Positions 38,805 to 43,378 of a stretch of DNA of 43,378 nt are shown piece by piece; within the stretch, counting starts at the first letter, position 1; the number at the start of each line of letters is the position of its first letter. Source of the stretch: Rhodobiaceae bacterium (lineage in GTDB: Bacteria; Pseudomonadota; Alphaproteobacteria; RS24); the NCBI GenBank assembly GCA_018660505.1, contig JABJKE010000042.1:1-43378 (forward strand), in the 5' to 3' direction. The notes beneath the pieces are model-generated. The model was not told the origin of the DNA. It worked only from the letters and a program-made list of their open reading frames with translations, and did no database searches. The translations under genes were made by a program, and so were the position numbers.

Positions 38805-39784
38805 ATGCCATTCCTATTTTTATCTTCAAGTGTTTCTGGTTTTTGGGCTTGCCACATCACCACGGTTAAATCTTGTTCGCTATGGCGGCTCTCGGGCGAG
38901 AGCCTTTGCGTCTGGGCGATTTGCAACCCGCTATGCGCCAGCATGGCGCGCATATCGGCATCGCTAAACCCAAGGCGACGGTGGGCATGTTCGTCGCGCA
39001 AGGCTTCCATCTCATGCGGACCGAAATCAGCGATTAACACGCTGCCGCCCGGCGCCAAAATGCGCGCCGCTTCATTGAGGGCGCGTTGCGGGTCATCTAA
39101 AAAATGCAGCACTTGATGCAAAATAACGATGCTGGCCACATTGTCTTCTAGCGGCACATTGGCGCAATCGCCTTGCCGCACTTGGCAGTTTTTCGCACCC
39201 ACTTCGTCCAACTTGCTGCGCGCCAGCGTCAACATATCGGGGCTGACATCAAAGCCAATGGCGCGGTCGGCGCGATGGCCAAAAATCTCTAACATGCGAC
39301 CCGTGCCCGTGCCTAAATCGACCAGCAAATTCATCGCGCCGCCATGTGCCTCGAGCTGGCGCGCCATTTTTTCTTCCACCGCGGTTTCGGGAATATGGCG
39401 CGCGCGCAACTCGTCCCAACTGCCCGCATTGGCGGCAAAATAGTTTTGCGCCCGTTCGGCCCGCAATTGGCGGACTTCCGCAAAGCGTTCGCGGTCGCGC
39501 AAAATATCGTGGTCGTCGTCGGGAATATGGCCGATAATTTGCGGCAACACACTGGCAATGGGCGTGCCCTCATGCAGCCGATAAAACACCCAGCTGCCTT
39601 CGGGATTGCGCTGCACCAGACCTGCATCGGCCAGTAACTTAAGATGCCGCGAGATGCGCGGCTGGCTTTGCAAAAGCACCTGCGTTAACTCAGACACCGT
39701 CAACTCCCCTAGCGCCAAAATGGCGAGGATGCGAAGCCGGGTCGGTTCTCCCGCGGCACGGAGGGCGGATAAAAGCTGTTCCAT
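38801..39784 (-). CDS. ArsR-family regulator fused to a SAM-dependent methyltransferase domain (SahR-like)
   Basis: An N-terminal winged helix (about 1-85; GEPTRLRILAILALGELTVSELTQVLLQSQPRISRHLKLLADAGLV) is fused to a class I methyltransferase domain (about 125-320; motif I VDLGTGTGRMLEIF, then DVSPDML and IVILHQVLHFLDDP). No metal-binding Cys set of classical ArsR is visible. By family and context (metF-metH follow with overlaps) it probably senses SAH or SAM, as reported for SahR-type regulators. The start is uncertain: ATG 39784 fits usual family length, while ATG 39799 has AAGGA 7 nt upstream. The methyltransferase domain may be only a ligand-binding domain. Confidence 0.85.
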   Translation of the reverse strand: MEQLLSALRAAGEPTRLRILAILALGELTVSELTQVLLQSQPRISRHLKLLADAGLVQRNPEGSWVFYRLHEGTPIASVLPQIIGHIPDDDHDILRDRERFAEVRQLRAERAQNYFAANAGSWDELRARHIPETAVEEKMARQLEAHGGAMNLLVDLGTGTGRMLEIFGHRADRAIGFDVSPDMLTLARSKLDEVGAKNCQVRQGDCANVPLEDNVASIVILHQVLHFLDDPQRALNEAARILAPGGSVLIADFGPHEMEALRDEHAHRRLGFSDADMRAMLAHSGLQIAQTQRLSPESRHSEQDLTVVMWQAQKPETLEDKNRNGI

Positions 39785-39820
39785 ATTCGGTTTATACATA
39801 AACATATCCTTATATGTCAA
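39785..39820 (-). promoter_or_regulatory. Promoter with two nested palindromes before the ArsR-methyltransferase gene
   Basis: On the minus strand TTGACA (39820-39815) and TATAAA (39796-39791) are 18 bp apart, an almost ideal sigma70 pair. ACATATCCTTATATGT (39802-39817) is a perfect 6+6 inverted repeat that covers part of the -35 and the spacer. GTTTATACATAAAC (39790-39803) is a second 6+6 repeat covering the -10. This is the place expected for an autorepressor operator. The predicted +1 would fall at or next to ATG 39784. Confidence 0.65.
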
Positions 39821-39946
39821 GGAATAAGCCAGTAAGTCGGGCTTTTATCGATGAATTTTCTCCACAGTTGGCAAAAAATATCTCTGCCCCCCTTTTCCAA
39901 AACACCGAATAAGAATAGCGTTGAGGCCAATCGGAGGGGTATTCTC

Positions 39947-40705
39947 ATGGTCAAACACATCCAAAAGTTCCTGATGGCAAGCCTGCTGGCTTCCAGCCTT
40001 GCGGCCTGTGCCAGCTCGGGCGCTGTGCCGGCAACCGCCGGATCAGACCGCGACCCCTATGAAAGCTTCAACCGCAAAATGTTCGCCGTCGAGCAAACCC
40101 TCGACGCCTATGTTTTAGAGCCCGTCGCCAAGGGCTATCTCTATGTACCGCAGCCTGTGCGCCGGTCGTTTCGCAATTTTTTGAACAATCTGATTTCTCC
40201 GGTCACGCTGGCCAATGATTTGTTTCAAGGCGAAATGGCGCGCGCCAGCACCACCGCCTTGCGGCTTGGCATCAATACTGTGGTGGGCATCGGCGGCTTG
40301 TTCGACCCCGCCACGCGCCTGGGGCTTGAGCGCCATGAAGAAGACTTTGGCCAAACTTTGGCCACCTATGGGGTGAAGCCGGGGCCGTATTTATATATCC
40401 CCTTGCTTGGGCCATCGCCGCCGCGCGATTTATTCGGCTGGGGTTTTGATTGGTTGTTTGACCCGGTCACCTACACAGGCAGTGACAGTCTGACGGGCCC
40501 CATCGTGCGCTACACATTAGATGGTGTTGACGCACGGGCCGCCAATATGGGTATAATTGACGAAATAGAACGAAGCTCCATCGATTTTTACGCGACGGTG
40601 CGAAGCCTGTATCGGCAAAACCGCGAGAGCGAAATTAACAATGGGGTCACCAATATCGATGATCTGCCGGACATCGACGACCTTGACGATTTAGACGATT
40701 TTTAG
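39947..40705 (+). CDS. mlaA: MlaA/VacJ-family outer-membrane lipoprotein
   Basis: MlaA removes phospholipids from the outer leaflet of the outer membrane and passes them to MlaC. ATG 39947 follows CGGAGGGG. The 252-residue protein has a lipoprotein signal with lipobox LAAC (Cys21). The MlaA core begins DPYESFNRKMFAVEQTLD and contains PVRRSFRNFLNNLISPVTLANDLFQG and the ring-helix/glycine segment GINTVVGIGGLFDPA. The C-terminus is a run of Asp-rich repeats (DDLPDIDDLDDLDDF). mlaC follows after 9 bp; mlaFED are not in the window. Confidence 0.93.
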   Translation: MVKHIQKFLMASLLASSLAACASSGAVPATAGSDRDPYESFNRKMFAVEQTLDAYVLEPVAKGYLYVPQPVRRSFRNFLNNLISPVTLANDLFQGEMARASTTALRLGINTVVGIGGLFDPATRLGLERHEEDFGQTLATYGVKPGPYLYIPLLGPSPPRDLFGWGFDWLFDPVTYTGSDSLTGPIVRYTLDGVDARAANMGIIDEIERSSIDFYATVRSLYRQNRESEINNGVTNIDDLPDIDDLDDLDDF

Positions 40706-40714
40706 GAGCCACCC

Positions 40715-41344
40715 ATGCGCGCGACCCTTTATAGCTTTGCTGTTTTTGCCCTGCTGCTTCTGCCCCTACCTCTGCCCGCCATGGCGCAAGGCGCGGCGCC
40801 AGATTTAGATAAGGCCCGGGCTTTTGTGACCGCGCTGGCCGATGACGCGATTGTCATTCTATCGAGCGAGACCACGCGCGCCGGCCGCGAGGCGCGCTTT
40901 AGCAAATTGCTCAATGAAAAAGCCAATATGCGCCGTATCGCCCGCTTTACGCTGGGGCCCTTCGGCCGCAAAATCTCGAAACCCGATTTCGAAACCTATC
41001 AGGCCTTGCTCAATCGTTTCATTGTCAAAGTCTATGCCAATCGCCTCGGGGAATATTCCGATGAGAAAGTGATTGTCGGCAAAGCGCAGGCGAAAAAGAA
41101 AAACGTCATCGTGGAAAGCCGTATTGAGTTTGCCAATGGCCGCGACCCTATCGATATCGATTGGTGGCTGCGGCTCGAAAAAGACGGCAGCTTCACCCTG
41201 TTTGATGTGCGGGTGTTGGGCGTCTGGATGGCGCAAGAACAGCGCGATAGTTTCGCCTCTGTGCTGAAAAACAACCGTGGCGACATCAACGCTTTGCTCG
41301 ACCATATCCGTAGCAAAATATCCGCCGACCCAGAAAACAGCTAA
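40715..41344 (+). CDS. mlaC: MlaC/Ttg2D-family periplasmic phospholipid-binding protein
   Basis: MlaC shuttles phospholipids between MlaA and the inner-membrane MlaFEDB complex. The 209-residue protein has a signal peptide (hydrophobic LYSFAVFALLLLPLPLPAMA, cut after about residue 24). The family pattern follows: RFSKLLNEKANMRRIARFTLG, FIVKVYANRLGEYSDEKV, and WWLRLEKDGSFTLFDVRVLGVWMAQEQRDSF near the C-terminus. AGGAG overlaps the mlaA stop. The two genes are surely co-transcribed. Confidence 0.9.
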   Translation: MRATLYSFAVFALLLLPLPLPAMAQGAAPDLDKARAFVTALADDAIVILSSETTRAGREARFSKLLNEKANMRRIARFTLGPFGRKISKPDFETYQALLNRFIVKVYANRLGEYSDEKVIVGKAQAKKKNVIVESRIEFANGRDPIDIDWWLRLEKDGSFTLFDVRVLGVWMAQEQRDSFASVLKNNRGDINALLDHIRSKISADPENS

Positions 41345-41351
41345 AACCCAA

Positions 41352-41378
41352 GCGTTTTTAAGCCCCTAAAAAAAACGC
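41352..41378 (+). terminator. Weak hairpin after mlaC
   Basis: GCGTTTTT and AAAAACGC form an 8-bp stem around AAGCCCCTAAA. No T-run follows. It may be a weak terminator or simply insulate mlaC from the Fur-box promoter that follows 10 bp later. Confidence 0.3.
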
Positions 41379-41387
41379 AGATTCTTG

Positions 41388-41431
41388 TTGCGAATAATTC
41401 TCAATAGCATTATACATGCGAATGATTATCA
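41388..41431 (+). promoter_or_regulatory. Iron-regulated promoter with two Fur-type boxes
   Basis: TGCGAATAATTCTCA (41389-41403) and TGCGAATGATTATCA (41417-41431) match the 7-1-7 Fur pattern TGATAATnATTATCA at 11 and 12 of 14 positions. A -35 TTGCGA (41388-41393) and -10 TATACA (41411-41416) are 17 bp apart. Box 1 covers the -35 and box 2 directly follows the -10. This geometry suits iron-dependent repression of the receptor gene. Confidence 0.72.
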
Positions 41432-41442
41432 CTTACAGGAGC

Positions 41443-43284
41443 ATGTCCGTGACCCCAAAATCTCAAAATTACTTGGCCGTGGCGGCTCTCGTGCCCCTCG
41501 CCTTTTGCAGCGCGATGGCCTCAGCGATGGCGCAAACCCCAATGGCCATGGATGAGGTTATTGTTACCGTTCCCGCCAACACGCGCTCGAGCGCGCTTAA
41601 ATTGCCTGTGCCGCTCATCGATGTGCCGCAAAGCCTCTCGATTATCGACGCCACACAGATGCAGCAACGCGGCTTTCGTGCCTTGGGCGATATCGTGCGC
41701 TACACGCCCGGCCTCAGCGCATCGCAAGGCGAAGGGCATCGCGATTCCATCGTCTTTCGCGGCGTCCGCTCGACGGCTGACTTCTTCATCGATGGCATGC
41801 GCGACGATGTGCAATATTACCGCCCGCTTTATAATCTGGAGCAGGTGGAAGTCTTGCGCGGCCCCAATGCGCTCTTGTTTGGCCGCGGCGGCACGGGCGG
41901 CGCGGTCAATCGGGTGAGCAAGAAAGCACGGCTTGGCGACCCCTTTCAAGATGTCGATATCCGCCTCGACAGTTTCGGCGGCACCCATCTGGCGGCAGAC
42001 GTCAATCTGCCCGTGGGCAAAACCACGGCCTTGCGGGTCAATGCCTATGGCGAGACTTTGGACGGGGACCGAGACTTTTACGATGGCGAGCGGAGCGGGA
42101 TAAACCCGACCTTGAAAATCAACCTCAGCCCGCAAACCACGCTAGATTTATCTTACGAGCGGATGGACCATGAGCGGTTTATCGACCGCGGCATTGTCAC
42201 AAGCCGCGAAACGGGCGCCCCCGTCGCCGCCCTGCGCGACACGGTTTTCGGCAGTGCCACAGATAATATCAGCACTTTGGAAGCCGATGTTTGGCGCGCG
42301 CGGGTCACCCGCATGTATTCCGATAAAACAACTGGCGCGCTGACGCTGCATTATGGCGACTATGAAAAAATCTACCAAAACCTCTATGCCGATGGCTATG
42401 ACGCCGCCGCCAATACCGTCACCTTGAAAGGCTATCGGGACCCGACGACGCGCCGCAATATGATTGTCTCTGGCTACGTGAGCCATGAGAGGAACCTCGC
42501 CGGGCTCTCGCATACCCTATTGGTCGGCGGCGATTATATCGATACGCAATCGGATAATTATCGTTACAACCCCACGTTTTCCTCAAATAACGCCAAGTCG
42601 GAAAGCTTTTCGATTGCCCGTCCATTGGACCTGACGCAAAACGCATCAGGCGTCGCCTCTTCGGTGAGTTTCGCCAGTGATTTGGAAACCCGAACAAAGA
42701 CACAAATCACTGTCGCCTCGGTATTCTTGCAAGACCAGATTAAACTGACCGATAGATTGCAAGTTTTGCTGGGGGCTCGGTTGGATCGTTTCGACATCAC
42801 CGTGACCGACACCCAAGACCCCAACGCCATCACCGCGCAGTCTCGCAAAGATGAGGAAATCTCGCCGCGCGCTGGTTTGATTTATAAACCGCAAGCCAAT
42901 GTCTCGGTTTACGCCAGTCGCAGCGAGAGCTTTTTGCCCCGCTCGGGCGAGCAGTTTAAAAAACTGGAAGCCAGCGAGGCGAAGCTAGACCCCGATGTGT
43001 TTGAAAATACGGAAATTGGCCTGAAATGGGATATCACCCCGCAGCTTAGCTTTGCCAGCAGCCTCTTCGACAGCCAACAGACCCAAGCCAAAGACGATGG
43101 CAGTGGTTTGATTTCCACCATTCAGGGCCTGCGTATCGATGGTTATGAAATGGAAATCAAAGGTCAAGTGTTGCCAGAGCTGATGCTGAGTTTCGGCTAT
43201 ACGTCGCTCGATGGTAAAACCGCAGATAACGAAACCCCGCGCGAGCTGCCCGAGACGATGTATTCGATTTTTGCCCAATATTAA
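41443..43284 (+). CDS. TonB-dependent siderophore receptor, frame ended by an in-frame TAA
   Basis: This is an outer-membrane receptor for ferric siderophores (FhuE/Fiu/FiuA-like). AGGAG (41437-41441) is 7 nt before GTG 41449 and 1 nt before ATG 41443; an ATG at 41416 lies inside the promoter. A signal peptide is followed by a TonB-box-like region (MDEVIVTVPA). The plug has IDVPQSLSIIDATQMQQRGFRAL, IVFRGVRSTADFFIDGMRDDVQYY and VLRGPNALLFGRGGTGGAVNRVSK. Beta-barrel strands run up to TAA 43282-43284, at about 614 residues. Recognisable barrel sequence continues in the same frame, so the protein is probably truncated before its last strands. Confidence 0.87.
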   Translation: MSVTPKSQNYLAVAALVPLAFCSAMASAMAQTPMAMDEVIVTVPANTRSSALKLPVPLIDVPQSLSIIDATQMQQRGFRALGDIVRYTPGLSASQGEGHRDSIVFRGVRSTADFFIDGMRDDVQYYRPLYNLEQVEVLRGPNALLFGRGGTGGAVNRVSKKARLGDPFQDVDIRLDSFGGTHLAADVNLPVGKTTALRVNAYGETLDGDRDFYDGERSGINPTLKINLSPQTTLDLSYERMDHERFIDRGIVTSRETGAPVAALRDTVFGSATDNISTLEADVWRARVTRMYSDKTTGALTLHYGDYEKIYQNLYADGYDAAANTVTLKGYRDPTTRRNMIVSGYVSHERNLAGLSHTLLVGGDYIDTQSDNYRYNPTFSSNNAKSESFSIARPLDLTQNASGVASSVSFASDLETRTKTQITVASVFLQDQIKLTDRLQVLLGARLDRFDITVTDTQDPNAITAQSRKDEEISPRAGLIYKPQANVSVYASRSESFLPRSGEQFKKLEASEAKLDPDVFENTEIGLKWDITPQLSFASSLFDSQQTQAKDDGSGLISTIQGLRIDGYEMEIKGQVLPELMLSFGYTSLDGKTADNETPRELPETMYSIFAQY

Positions 43285-43378
43285 GCCAAGGCGCGCTGGC
43301 AAGTGGGGCTTGGCCTCACCTATCAAGTCCGCTCGTTAATCAAAGATGGCTCGACCAGCTATCTGCCCGATTACACCC
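43285..43378 (+). pseudogene. In-frame continuation of the TonB receptor after the stop
   Basis: Directly after TAA the same frame reads AKARWQVGLGLTYQVRS, then LIKDGSTSYLPDYT to the window edge with no further stop. This is the usual penultimate barrel region of siderophore receptors (W-x-V-G-x-G-x-x-Y ... L-P-x-Y). It indicates a nonsense mutation in the receptor, a sequencing error, or stop readthrough. The true 3' end is outside the window. Confidence 0.72.

Noticed and set aside
38785-39946. SAM or SAH riboswitch upstream of the methionine genes
   Set aside because: metF directly overlaps the preceding gene, and the short region before the regulator is filled by promoter and palindromes, leaving no room for a riboswitch fold.
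41416-41442. ATG 41416 as start of the TonB receptor
   Set aside because: It overlaps the -10 and the second Fur box and would precede the expected transcription start; AGGAG points to 41443 or 41449.

Overview
The window reads as a chromosomal segment of an alphaproteobacterium, most likely an aerobic, possibly marine, heterotroph. The evidence is the tRNA-tuf-secE-nusG-rplK-rplA order, a full-length B12-dependent MetH, a class II DAHP synthase, CimA, and many flavin and fatty-acid enzymes. By eye the G+C is in the low to mid 50s percent. The lineage cannot be fixed from the sequence alone. No transposase, integrase, phage gene, CRISPR array or rRNA gene was seen. Genes are densely packed; the longest non-coding stretch is 268 bp (16248-16515), so no gap exceeds 300 bp.

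Region 1 (1-3145, minus strand) is the translation/transcription cluster tRNA-Tyr, tRNA-Gly, tuf, tRNA-Trp, secE, nusG, rplK and rplA, the last cut by the window edge. Region 2 (3.3-16.2 kb) is a set of short metabolic units on both strands: rlmB; a double CDGSH iron-sulfur protein; a thiolase; a nitronate monooxygenase; a flavin monooxygenase followed by a secreted alkyl sulfatase; trhO overlapping a GST; a short broken-looking TPR gene; a membrane-anchored gamma-glutamyltransferase; and a 2,4-dienoyl-CoA reductase (fadH). Together these suggest use of fatty acids, alkyl sulfates and glutathione or peptides. Region 3 (16.5-20.9 kb) is a two-gene RND efflux operon without an outer-membrane gene.

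Region 4 (20.9-27.1 kb, minus) is a tight run nadE-gltX-cimA-psd-pssA, which covers NAD, Glu-tRNA, the isoleucine precursor and phosphatidylethanolamine. Region 5 (27.3-30.5 kb, plus) has an unusual crotonase-fold protein lacking both classical catalytic glutamates, an MDR oxidoreductase 1 bp downstream, and DAHP synthase. Region 6 (30.5-39.8 kb, minus) is a long, mostly overlapping gene run. It starts with an ArsR-methyltransferase fusion regulator, then metF, metH, a TerB/J-domain protein, rpiA, glutathione reductase and a DUF374-type acyltransferase. A strong sigma70-like promoter with two nested palindromes precedes it. Region 7 (39.9-43.4 kb, plus) has mlaA-mlaC and a TonB-dependent siderophore receptor. 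The receptor has two Fur-type boxes over its promoter, and its frame is broken by an in-frame TAA followed by recognisable receptor sequence.

Most of the content is ordinary core metabolism. The items most worth a second look are the receptor's in-frame stop, the compact promoter/operator of the ArsR-methyltransferase gene with a possible leaderless start, the glutamate-less crotonase with its reductase partner, and the truncated low-GC TPR gene ending inside a perfect hairpin.
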